From contig CBDDBH010000012.1 of NCBI GenBank assembly GCA_965225625.1, positions 1-21,813 on the forward strand: a DNA stretch of 21,813 nt. Reading direction: 5' to 3'. Positions 15,248-21,813 of the stretch are shown piece after piece. Under the pieces are notes generated by a model that was not told the origin of the DNA, ran no database searches, and saw only the letters and a program-made list of their open reading frames with translations. Origin of the DNA: CBDDBH01 sp965225625. Lineage in GTDB: Bacteria > Pseudomonadota > Gammaproteobacteria > JADZEE01. Numbering within the stretch: position 1 is the stretch's first letter; every line of letters starts with the position of its first letter. The translations under genes and the position numbers were made by a program.

Positions 15248-15394
15248 ATGTGGAAGGCGATCGGTCGAGTTCTCTGCGGGTTGGGATTTCACGATTTTAG
15301 AATTATTGACGTGACGTTCGGTTTCGGCGACGGCGGCAGTGTTGAGCATCTCGAATGTCGCCGCTGCGGCCTGCAAATCACGCGCCACGGGTGA
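15248..15394 (+). CDS. Very small zinc-ribbon-like hypothetical protein
   Basis: A 48-aa frame starting MWKAIGRVLCGLGFHDF. It has C-x4-H near the N-terminus and ECRRCG (C-x2-C) near the C-terminus, the spacing of small zinc-ribbon proteins such as phage-associated DUF1660-like proteins. It begins 14 bp after the lipoprotein stop on the same strand. The function is unknown; the evidence is the ligand pattern and position only. Confidence 0.5.
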   Translation: MWKAIGRVLCGLGFHDFRIIDVTFGFGDGGSVEHLECRRCGLQITRHG

Positions 15395-16091
15395 AGTCCG
15401 CACTCGGTGCGTCACTGATCCGTAGCCGGCACTCTTCGGGGTGTTCGAAATGTTCCGGCAAATTGATCTCAAAGGCACTTAATGCCTCGACATCGGTACA
15501 TCCGACGGACTCGTGGCGTTTGGAATGAAGAAGCTCGGAGCTTCGCAAGTGATCGCCTCGCGACTCGCTGGCCGACGCAGAAGGCCTAGGTTTAGAGGAA
15601 CGCGTTCGTATGGTGGGTCGAAGCCGAACTACGACTCGCGGAAAGGGAAATAATTTGGGATCGGTCGCCAACGATACCAATGTGGGGTGACTGATTCCAG
15701 CAGCCTAGTTATCCACCTCATCGCTTCATCTGCGATAATCAATTCATTAGCCAATTTATCCTGACAACACAATGGTCGATCACTGCGATTAACTCGCCAA
15801 TGTAAGAAGCTTGTTCCAACGTCATCTCCATCTCCCTGCTGGATTTGTGCGTAGTACGCCAAGGATAGCCCAAATGGATTTGTCCCCCAGCAGCGCAGGC
15901 GCCGACCGACCTTAGTCACGGCCTTCTGGAAGCAGGCAGAGTTGGCGTTATGATTGTTCACTATTTACATAAGTCTCAATAGGTCCGTGGCTCTTTATAA
16001 GAAAGACGACGCGATGCTACGCCCATTGCCCGAACGGTTCCCCGGTATGGAGGTGGTTGTAGTACCAGGGAAGTAAATTGAGGATACGGAA
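15395..16091. other. Region of weak coding signal
   Basis: About 700 bp. The minus strand holds one 110-residue frame (listed at low confidence). On the plus strand a short frame ending at a TAA near 16078 reads VALYKKDDAMLRPLPERFPG then MEVVVVPGK, which looks like the C-terminal scrap of a lost gene just before the DUF1989 gene. Nothing else is recognisable. Confidence 0.35.
15629..15961 (-). CDS. Doubtful hypothetical protein
   Basis: A 110-aa frame from a GTG at 15961. Its composition is protein-like (for example NELIIADEAMRWITRLLESV) but there is no ribosome site, no recognised domain and no operon partner. It could be a remnant or a chance frame. Confidence 0.25.
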   Translation of the reverse strand: MNNHNANSACFQKAVTKVGRRLRCWGTNPFGLSLAYYAQIQQGDGDDVGTSFLHWRVNRSDRPLCCQDKLANELIIADEAMRWITRLLESVTPHWYRWRPIPNYFPFRES

Positions 16092-16769
16092 ATGACGAAA
16101 ACCATGGTGGACGAACGGATCATTGCGCCGAAGGGTGTCTCGGCGTTCATAGTCAAGCGGGAACAATTCCTGCGGGTTACTGACATCGAAGGCCAACAGG
16201 TTGGTGACTTAGCGCTACTGAACGAACACGACCTTTCGGACAAATTCTGTCCCTCGTATACACGTGAGCACACATTCACGTTCGACCCGGAAACCATGTT
16301 CCTGCAATCGAGGCTCGCCGGGTTTACCACGGGTGACGAGTTGATCTCGACGGTACGTCACGTGATGGCCACCATTACCGCTGACACGCCCACACCGGCG
16401 GGGGTCCACGACCTGACGATGCGCTCGTGCGCGCGCTGGGTTTATGAGCAAGCCGCAAAGGAGGGACTGGGGGTCGCCCAAGACGGTTGCTTCGACCTGC
16501 TGAGCCGTGCGCTCGCGCCGTACGGGGTTGAACCGGGCAATCTCCCCGACGCTTTCAACTTGTTCATGAATGTTGAGTACGACACGGCAACCGAACGGCT
16601 TGGGATATTGGAGCCGGTGAGCAAGCCGGGTGATTATATCGAGATGCGGGCGGAAATGGATCTGCTGTGCGCCTTGAGTGCGTGCCCGGACGACTGCTGT
16701 TCGCTGTGCAACGGAAAAGCTCCGCATCCTGCCAAACCACTCAAGGTTCAAATATTCGAAGAAGCTTAA
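16092..16769 (+). CDS. DUF1989 protein (urea carboxylase-associated / carboxyguanidine deiminase-like)
   Basis: A 225-aa cytoplasmic protein of the DUF1989 family. Family members include the paired subunits of carboxyguanidine deiminase in guanidine-degrading operons and the urea amidolyase-associated proteins. Typical segments are IEGQQVGDLALLNEHDLSD, the strand region around HTFTFDPETMFLQSRLAGF, HDLTMRSCARWVYE, LPDAFNLFMNVEYD and the C-terminal ALSACPDDCCSLCNG. The cysteine-rich tail is denser than usual. Only one copy is present and no carboxylase gene is nearby, so the substrate is open. The ATG at 16092 follows TGAGGATACGGAA. Confidence 0.82.
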   Translation: MTKTMVDERIIAPKGVSAFIVKREQFLRVTDIEGQQVGDLALLNEHDLSDKFCPSYTREHTFTFDPETMFLQSRLAGFTTGDELISTVRHVMATITADTPTPAGVHDLTMRSCARWVYEQAAKEGLGVAQDGCFDLLSRALAPYGVEPGNLPDAFNLFMNVEYDTATERLGILEPVSKPGDYIEMRAEMDLLCALSACPDDCCSLCNGKAPHPAKPLKVQIFEEA

Positions 16770-16911
16770 ACGAGCACCGGTGCCCCAATGCTACAATCCC
16801 CTAGCCAGCATTCGGGGAGAAGCGCTTGGCCGACTCCGTCATCCAGCAGCTAGTGCACCGCAAGATGATCCGCATCACGGCGGGTATCTGGCGGTGGCGT
16901 GGGTGCTTCCA

Positions 16912-17223
16912 ATGACGATGACGAAAGTCCTCCGCAACATCGTTTTCTTGTCTAGCTGCGGTCTTGCGCTCTGCTGGACAGCAAGTGGCGCAGCGGCTGA
17001 ACAAGCACTCGTCATTGATGGGAGTGTGGATTCTTATTCCGTCGCGGCGTACTCAGACATCCTTGAAGACCCGACAGGGACACTAACGATAGATGACATC
17101 CGGTCACCGGAAGTTGCAGCGTCATTCCGTCAGTCTGCACGCGATCCGATCGGTTTTGGCTACACGGACTCTACCTACTGGGTGCGGTTCACGGTGACCA
17201 CTTCGCTGGGAAACGCACGATAG
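16912..17223 (+). pseudogene. N-terminal fragment of a 7TMR-DISMED2 sensor protein
   Basis: A 103-aa frame from an ATG at 16912. A signal peptide (MTMTKVLRNIVFLSSCGLAL to GAAAEQ) is followed by the start of a periplasmic 7TMR-DISMED2 domain, ending in the typical GYTDSTYWVRFTV strand. In complete proteins this domain is followed by seven membrane helices and a signalling output (diguanylate cyclase or histidine kinase); here the frame stops after VTTSLGNAR. The following sequence belongs to a different gene, so this is a truncated remnant formed at a recombination or deletion junction near 17200. Confidence 0.7.
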
Positions 17224-17705
17224 CCGCTCTCCTCAGTGAGCGAACGAAACTTCCGCTCTTCCACAATCATCTAACCGTCGATCTTGTAAGTACACTGTTT
17301 GAATTTGGCACATCAGCTTTCTGCGCTTTGCGAGCGACGATTTGGCGGGAGTCTTTTCGTGAAGCAGCGTCATCGAACCGATCGTTCATTTTTATGTTCC
17401 ATTCGGAGTCCTCCGTAGAAGCAGGCCTCATTCCTGAGTTAATTGAGAAGGTTGGATCTGTCGGCGGCAACGTCCACTTTGTTGAGCTGCGCTGTGCGGA
17501 AACCACTATCTTGGAGCGCATCGAAAACGGCAGTCGGAAGGATTTTGGAAAACTAGTAGATGGCGCTCTATATCGAGAAATCTCAGCTGCCGGAGGATTC
17601 GATTTTCCACCCTTACCGACTCCATTATTGGTGATTGAATCTGATGCCGTAGAGGCAGAGGTGTCTGCCCAAAGAATTTTCGAAACGTTACAGGGCGTCG
17701 CCTAA
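17208..17705 (+). pseudogene. P-loop kinase-like protein missing its N-terminus
   Basis: The frame reads GKRTIAALLSERTKLPLFHN, then HLTVDLVSTLFEFGTSAFCA and IWRESFREAA, followed by a C-terminal part with VHFVELRCAETTILERI. This matches a family of small shikimate-kinase-like P-loop proteins (about 170-190 aa) that start with a GPPASGKLT-type Walker A motif. The A-G-K-R-T at 17205-17219 looks like the end of that motif, but no ATG, GTG or TTG lies upstream in frame before a stop. It overlaps the end of the DISMED2 fragment by 16 bp in another frame. A TTG at 17328 could start a shorter product that would lack the nucleotide-binding loop. Confidence 0.65.
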
Positions 17706-17737
17706 CCATGCGCCGGAGCCGACGCGAACAACACACA

Positions 17738-17956
17738 TTACCCATACCGAAACTCACCCGCCCCAGCCCACACGATCCTGATCCCACAGTCCCGTCCGCC
17801 GCATTCACGGCATTTCAGGTGGCGGGATATGGTGGCTATCGGGTATTCAGGTCCAAGCCTGTCATACAGCACCAGCATCTTCAGCCGCTCCATCCGCGAA
17901 CAGCTGTTGCACACGCCGTAGAGGTGGTAGTCCGTTAGGGTGTCGAGGGCGAGCAT
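17738..17956 (-). CDS. Small zinc-ribbon protein, copy A
   Basis: A 72-aa protein with metal-ligand patterns GVCNSCSRMERL (C-x2-C) and KCRECGGRDCGIRIVW (C-x2-C-x4-C). It is a paralogue of copy B at 19779-20006: over the last 66 residues I count 58 identities, and the DNA is also closely similar. The ATG at 17956 matches the start of copy B; the longer upstream frame has no counterpart there. The family is a small uncharacterised zinc-ribbon protein. Conservation at protein level and mostly conservative changes suggest selection after duplication. Confidence 0.75.
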   Translation of the reverse strand: MLALDTLTDYHLYGVCNSCSRMERLKMLVLYDRLGPEYPIATISRHLKCRECGGRDCGIRIVWAGAGEFRYG

Positions 17957-18640
17957 GGGAAACGCACAGTGACGCCAGTTAGCGACACTAACCACGGCAC
18001 CGTAACCCGGAGAGGCGCCCGCTGCAGTAGCCTGTAAGTGCGTACGGGCTGAGATTTGTGACTTAGACCTATTTTCCGGATCTCCATCTGTGAACTCGTT
18101 ATCACGAGAATCCAAACCCCCGCCTTAACGGCACATAACTTGCTTCTTCTAAATCACGCTGCAGTGCGTTAAATGGCAGGACATCCAATGATTGATGGCA
18201 TTCAGTTCTACGCAAGCACGGGCCGACAGCCGGTACATGACGATCTTCAGCGCTGCAACTGTGAACTGGCGGGCAATGCAAGCCACGTATTCTGCGGCTG
18301 GTGCTCAACCCACGGTAGACCACGGTTCGAGTGCGGCTGTATGGCCAAGAGTAGCTGGGACACGCCGATCTCAGACGGGTCTCATGGGGAAACGCATTCG
18401 CTGGATGGCACCTACCGGAATCGATATTGAATGACCCGGAGTCCCAATCCCCGCTACCCCTACCCCCCTTTACCTGGCTAATGGGACCCGTCGGCTGGAC
18501 AACTTTGACTACTATAGCCCCCGGCCGGCGATCTTCCGGAGTCGACCCGATCCGGTCATTGCGGGTCGCTGACTAGTGGACTGATGATCAGCACAAAGCG
18601 GTCACTCAGTTACAGTGATATTCAAAAATTAGAATTTTGT
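17957..18640. other. Region between zinc-ribbon copy A and the 62-aa gene
   Basis: About 680 bp with no gene I can support. A plus-strand frame at 18173-18430 (85 aa) has cysteine pairs (CNCELAG, FCGWCSTHG, FECGC) but no ribosome site. At 18405-18456 is a broken copy of the coding motif found at the right edge of the window, carrying the same 19-bp stretch. Confidence 0.4.
18405..18456 (+). repeat. Degenerate copy of the MxPTGxD...PGVPIPA coding motif
   Basis: Reads M-A-P-T-G-I-D-I-E-stop-P-G-V-P-I-P-A. It corresponds to the start of the partial gene at 21754. The last 19 bp (18438-18456) are identical to 21787-21805, while the bases before differ mostly at codon third positions. An in-frame TGA interrupts this copy. 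Confidence 0.6.
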
Positions 18641-18829
18641 TCAGTGCGATTGTGCCAAAGCTTGTTCAACCACATCCCTAGCTTGTTTCCAAACCTGCAA
18701 TTTCCACTCATCCGATTCCGGGTAGAATGCTTGCAATAGCTTCTTCTTGATCTCGTATGCATCAGGATGGCTCTGATCACCATGGTGGTGAAGCCAATTC
18801 CCCCAGGTTGCTACGTCTGTCATGTTCAT
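18641..18829 (-). CDS. Small hypothetical protein (62 aa)
   Basis: A soluble, cysteine-free 62-aa protein (MNMTDVATWGNWLHHHGDQS...). The ATG at 18829 has a perfect AGGAGG at proper spacing, and the gene begins 11 bp after the final stop of the membrane-protein gene on the same strand, so they form an operon. The C-terminal half (KKKLLQAFYP to VVEQALAQSH) is helical and amphipathic. No family recognised. Confidence 0.7.
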   Translation of the reverse strand: MNMTDVATWGNWLHHHGDQSHPDAYEIKKKLLQAFYPESDEWKLQVWKQARDVVEQALAQSH

Positions 18830-18840
18830 GGCGTTGCCTC

Positions 18841-19251
18841 CTATTGTGCCCGACCCACATGGCGTTGGTGGAAGAAGAAGACGAGACCGCCGATATAGCT
18901 GACAATCAAAATAATGACCGCACTGTATTTCGTGACAGCTATTCCGATAGCGCCCGAACGGGTTGCAGAACCGTGCAAACCGATGATCGGTGATCCCTCG
19001 CTTGCCCGTGCTGCGATTTAGGTTCCAATCACTTCCCAGTCATGGCTCGTTCCGATAATGGGACCTGCTTGCTGTAACACTATGAGGGTGAACAGTCCGA
19101 CGATGATAAAGACCATACTGGATTCGAATTTGTCGGCGGCCAAGTATGCGGCAATGAGGAAAGCAAACAGCACAGCGACATAGTTCATCACGGCTGTTTG
19201 CAGATTCACCAAATGTAATTGGAACAGATTGATCAGTTCATAATCAGTCAT
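18841..19251 (-). pseudogene. Three-helix small membrane protein with an in-frame stop codon
   Basis: Starts MTDYELINLFQLHLVNL at the second of two ATGs (19251), which sits 6 bp after GGAGGG. Helices: about 17-42 (AVMNYVAVLFAFLIAAYLAA) and 46-65 (MVFIIVGLFTLIVLQQAG). A TAA at 19018-19020 then ends the frame after 77 residues. The same frame continues for 58 sense codons to a TAG at 18841, including a third helix (SAVIILIVSYIGGLVFFFHQ) ending in the HQR tail I associate with small proteins of this type (about 135 aa). Either a nonsense pseudogene or, less likely, a readthrough product. The downstream 62-aa gene keeps a strong ribosome site. Confidence 0.65.
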
Positions 19252-19442
19252 CGTCATCCCTCCATCAGTAGGTAATCCCACCCAGTATCCTGCGCCGCAG
19301 TTGACAAATCCATTTGGGCTATGCTTGGGTAATCGCATCAACGAGAAATTGCCAGTCTGCGAAGCTCCCCTGACCACATCAGCGGGGAGAATGGTAACCA
19401 GTGGTATGAATTGGCGGATTGGAAGTCAGGGAGGCGGGTCAG

Positions 19443-19715
19443 ATGAAGCAGAAGACATTCAGTTTACACTGGGGGACAGGAATCGTTGCAGAGGAAGCGC
19501 AGACTATTAGCGAGTACCACCAACCAACCATACAACTACTGGAATTCACCGAAGGTGAAGCCAAGGGTCAAACCCAGATACGTTTCTGTCATTACTCACC
19601 AAGGGGAGCCTTTCAACGATCCCCTCTCATCATCGGCGAGTCTGATATTCCGGAACTGCGAAAAGAGATTAGGCAATGTCCAAAGCTGCATCGCTTACTG
19701 AAGCGACTGGTCTGA
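19443..19715 (+). CDS. Hypothetical protein (90 aa)
   Basis: A soluble 90-aa protein: MKQKTFSLHWGTGIVAEEAQ at the start, a middle strand region with IRFCHYSPRGAFQRSPLIIG and a helical end ELRKEIRQCPKLHRLLKRLV. The RGxFQRSPL segment followed by a D-I/L-x-x-L-R helix recalls a widespread uncharacterised small-protein family. The ATG at 19443 is preferred over an upstream start because GGGAGGCGGGTCAG lies just before it. It stands alone and diverges from the membrane-protein gene. Confidence 0.65.
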   Translation: MKQKTFSLHWGTGIVAEEAQTISEYHQPTIQLLEFTEGEAKGQTQIRFCHYSPRGAFQRSPLIIGESDIPELRKEIRQCPKLHRLLKRLV

Positions 19716-19778
19716 GAGCGTAGCCCGGTTCCCGTCCTGCGCCTAATAAGTCGTTAGAGTCAACGCGATTAGCGCACA

Positions 19779-20006
19779 TCACCCATACCGAAACTCACCC
19801 GCCCCAGCCCATACGATCCTAATCCCACAGTCCCGTCCGCCGCATTCAGTGCATTTGAGGTGGCGGGAAACGGTGGCAACGGGCTGCCCTGGCCCTAACT
19901 TGTCATGCAACACCAGCATCTTCAGCCGCTCCATCCGCGAGCAGGTGTTGCACACGCCGTAGAGGTGGTAGTCGGTTAGATCGGCGAGGGTTTGGACGGC
20001 GAACAT
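19779..20006 (-). CDS. Small zinc-ribbon protein, copy B
   Basis: A 75-aa protein, MFAVQTLADLTDYHLYGVCN then TCSRMERLKMLVLHDKLGPG and KCTECGGRDCGIRIVW. It carries the same C-x2-C and C-x2-C-x4-C ligands as copy A (17738-17956). It lies 29 bp after the DoxX-like gene on the same strand, so it may be co-transcribed. An in-frame TTG at 20039 would overlap the DoxX stop and add 11 residues, but copy A has no equivalent, so the ATG is preferred. Confidence 0.78.
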   Translation of the reverse strand: MFAVQTLADLTDYHLYGVCNTCSRMERLKMLVLHDKLGPGQPVATVSRHLKCTECGGRDCGIRIVWAGAGEFRYG

Positions 20007-20035
20007 GGAAACGGTATCCGGTCGCTGGGTGAAGC

Positions 20036-20464
20036 TCAAGTGGCGCTCGCCGGGGTGATCGTATCCCCCACCTTTGCGAGAAATAAGTCTTTGCTCGGTC
20101 GGCCCCGTACTTTATTGCTTAGATAGTAGGAGACCGGCACCACAATCAGGCCGACATAAGCATGCCACGGGTTATGCCCAGCAATCAGGTGGGCGGCCGT
20201 AGCCACGATCATGTTGATGTAATACGCCCCGTAAGCGATTTCCTTGAGATTGTTGTAACGGTTCGTAAGGATCACGAGCATCGCTATCAGCTTTAGATAG
20301 GCAAGAGGATAGACAATGTAAGTTGGGTAGCCGAAGTCGCGGAAGAAACCAGCGGCCATTTCGGCTCTGAGGTGATACATGATCACTGACCAGCCCATCA
20401 GGGCCAGCGCTAATGTGGTTGCGAACCAATATAGTGCTTTTTCTGTTTTGCTTGCGTTCATCAT
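20036..20464 (-). CDS. DoxX-like membrane protein
   Basis: A 142-aa integral membrane protein with four predicted helices: ALYWFATTLALALMGWSVIM, YIVYPLAYLKLIAMLVILTN, EIAYGAYYINMIVATAAHLI and HAYVGLIVVPVSYYLSNKV. The layout, with an N-terminal helix, the AYLKLIAMLVIL second helix and the G-A-Y-Y-I-N-M segment, fits the DoxX-like family of small quinone-related or uncharacterised membrane proteins. Two adjacent ATGs start the frame; the second (20461) is better spaced from GAGG. The C-terminus is cytoplasmic and charged. The function is unknown. Confidence 0.78.
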   Translation of the reverse strand: MMNASKTEKALYWFATTLALALMGWSVIMYHLRAEMAAGFFRDFGYPTYIVYPLAYLKLIAMLVILTNRYNNLKEIAYGAYYINMIVATAAHLIAGHNPWHAYVGLIVVPVSYYLSNKVRGRPSKDLFLAKVGDTITPASAT

Positions 20465-20790
20465 CTACCTCGATCAAGAAGCTGTTCGTTTAACCGCTAA
20501 CATGTTCACGGTCTGTGCGTTCATAGCTCTCTCCCGTTGACTGGGGAAAGCATAGCGCGGTTGAGACATCGATTCTGAGCGCGAATGCCAGTGCTTCCTG
20601 CTTGACGTGGCAACCTAAGTTGCGGCACCCATAGGGGAGGTATAGGGTCGGGGCAGTTCTGTCCAAAAACGTGTCCTTTGGGGCTGATTTTCAGTGGTAA
20701 CATTCTCTGCCGGCCCATCCCAATGGCCAAGGTTGACCGCGTCTTGAGATTGGTGGCGTCCTACGCGAGCTATAAAACCATCCCAGCTAA
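20465..20790. other. Intergenic region between divergent DoxX-like and hydrolase genes
   Basis: About 325 bp. TATAAA at 20771-20776 lies 14 bp before the hydrolase start and may be its -10, with a poor -35 (TTGGTG at 20750, 15-bp spacer). No other structure or gene is visible. Confidence 0.35.
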
Positions 20791-21720
20791 ATGATCTTTA
20801 CCAAAAAGGTTGGGCGGTGGATCGCAGCAATTGCTCTGGTCAGCACTACGGTCGTAGGGTTGATTGGTTGGTACGTATGCGAATCGCAGACTCACCCGAT
20901 ACGTGTCGCAGAGCGGTGGCCTGAAGCGGAATGGCCACGATATACGCTCGCGCAATTTGATCCGCCCCCGCCAGAGGATGTTACCTTCCAGAGCGAAGAC
21001 GGCTTGACGCTGGCGGGCTGGTTTTTTCCGGGTAGCAAGACCGCGGCGATCATTCTCGTTCATGGGAAAGACGCCAACCGTCAGGAGATGCTGCCGCATG
21101 CCGCGTACCTTCAGCGAGCCGGATTTTCAACACTGCTCTTCGATGCCCGTGGCCGTGGCGAAAGCGGCGGCGATATGGTGACTTTCGGGGCAAAAGAGCC
21201 GCTGGATATGAAGGGCGCGGTCGACTATCTGAAGACACGCTCCGATGTCGATAAGATCGGCGTGCAAGGTATATCGCTGGGTGCGGTATCGGCAATTATG
21301 GCTGCTGCCGATCTGCCCGACATTCAAGGCGTGGTGGCTGAAAGCGCCTTCGCTGATTTACAGACTGCCATTTCTGATGGATTTTCACATGTTACGGGAT
21401 TGCCGGGCTTTCCATTCGCTAATGTCGCAAAGCTCATTTGTGAATGCCGCATCGGTGTCGATCTGGATACGGTTAGTCCGGTCAAAGCAATCGCTGTCAT
21501 CAGTCCCCGCCCGGTGTTTCTGATCCACGACGAACACGATGCACAGCTCACGGCTAATTCGCTGGAAGCAATGTGGGAAGCAGCACGGGAGCCTCGCTAC
21601 CGATGGATTGTACCCGCCGCGACTCACGGCAAAGGTTGGCAGAGCGCCAGAAAAGAATACGCTGGCCGAGTGGTCCGCTTCTGGGAGCAAACATTTGTAA
21701 ACACATCCAGGCCGAATTGA
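20791..21720 (+). CDS. Membrane-anchored alpha/beta hydrolase
   Basis: A serine hydrolase of 309 aa. An N-terminal helix (about 10-28, IAAIALVSTTVVGLIGWYV) anchors it with the domain probably periplasmic. The fold elements run in order: the oxyanion HG (residues 91-92, IILVHGKDANRQEM), FDARGRGESGGD (118-128), the nucleophile elbow GISLGA with S162, the acid in HDEHDAQL (D250) and the catalytic histidine in THGKGW (H279). It resembles the prolyl-oligopeptidase-like and lysophospholipase-type hydrolases with an SEDGLTLAGWFFPG lead-in. The substrate is unknown. The TATAAA 14 bp upstream implies a very short leader if it is the promoter. Confidence 0.88.
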   Translation: MIFTKKVGRWIAAIALVSTTVVGLIGWYVCESQTHPIRVAERWPEAEWPRYTLAQFDPPPPEDVTFQSEDGLTLAGWFFPGSKTAAIILVHGKDANRQEMLPHAAYLQRAGFSTLLFDARGRGESGGDMVTFGAKEPLDMKGAVDYLKTRSDVDKIGVQGISLGAVSAIMAAADLPDIQGVVAESAFADLQTAISDGFSHVTGLPGFPFANVAKLICECRIGVDLDTVSPVKAIAVISPRPVFLIHDEHDAQLTANSLEAMWEAAREPRYRWIVPAATHGKGWQSARKEYAGRVVRFWEQTFVNTSRPN

Positions 21721-21753
21721 ACAACTTTAACGGTAGATCACCAGGCTCACTCG

Positions 21754-21813
21754 ATGACACCAACGGGAACCGATACACAAACGCCAGGAGTCCCAATCCC
21801 CGCTATCCACCTG
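21754..21813 (+). CDS. Start of a hypothetical gene, cut by the window edge
   Basis: An open frame beginning M-T-P-T-G-T-D-T-Q and continuing with P-G-V-P-I-P-A to the edge. It is supported by a degenerate copy at 18405-18456, where differences are mostly at third positions and conserve the residues. No ribosome site is evident, and the frame also reads back to the hydrolase stop. The product is not recognised. Confidence 0.45.
   Translation, partial: MTPTGTDTQTPGVPIPAIHL

Noticed and set aside
18173..18430. 85-residue plus-strand frame with several cysteine pairs
   Set aside because: No ribosome site and no counterpart elsewhere in the window; the cysteine spacing is irregular and the 3' part overlaps the degenerate repeat in a different frame.
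1..21813. CRISPR arrays, rRNA genes, insertion sequences with transposases, toxin-antitoxin or anti-phage operons
   Set aside because: I looked for regular repeats with spacers, transposase motifs and known defence domains and saw none; the only mobile-element gene is the partial integrase.

Overview
The window looks like chromosome of a Gram-negative, probably gammaproteobacterial, organism of intermediate GC content. The signs are a P4-type integrase, PilN/PilO/PilC and Neisseria/Pseudomonas-type pilins, an MlaC homologue, lipoproteins, a Tat-exported molybdoenzyme and a tRNA gene that encodes its own CCA. I cannot assign a genus.

Layout. (1) 1-1094: the left edge is the end of a genomic island, with the N-terminal half of a P4-family tyrosine integrase facing out of the window. 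It is preceded by four ATACCCCC boxes and lies next to the 3' end of a tRNA-Leu(UAA) gene. That tRNA gene is split between U34 and A35 by a 247-nt group I intron, the site used by the cyanobacterial/plastid tRNA-Leu(UAA) intron. (2) 1251-4883, minus strand: a nitroreductase and a two-subunit molybdenum hydroxylase of the isoquinoline 1-oxidoreductase type. (3) 5208-9683: a compact, incomplete type IV pilus locus. A plus-strand pilN-pilO-pilP-like set, with a PilP stub of only 68 aa, converges on a minus-strand set of one PilC platform protein and four pilins of the PilA/PilE fold. No pilB, pilM, pilQ, pilD or pilT lies in the window. (4) 10091-11137: a PilZ-domain protein, divergent from the pilin genes. 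(5) 11216-17705: a metabolic and decayed region with an orphan MlaC, a nitronate monooxygenase, a frameshifted NnrU gene, a DUF385-like protein, a small lipoprotein, a DUF1989 protein, and a junction of two gene fragments (a 7TMR-DISMED2 sensor N-terminus and a P-loop kinase missing its start). (6) 17738-21813: many small genes, including two copies of a zinc-ribbon protein, a three-helix membrane protein with an in-frame stop codon, small hypothetical proteins, a DoxX-like protein and an alpha/beta hydrolase. A short repeated coding motif occurs at 18405 and 21754.

How the genes may work together: the pilus genes could supply alternative pilins and an alternative platform that use the motor and secretin of a main pilus system elsewhere, with the neighbouring PilZ protein as a possible c-di-GMP-linked regulator. 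This is inference. The tRNA/intron/integrase boundary is the best supported unusual feature.
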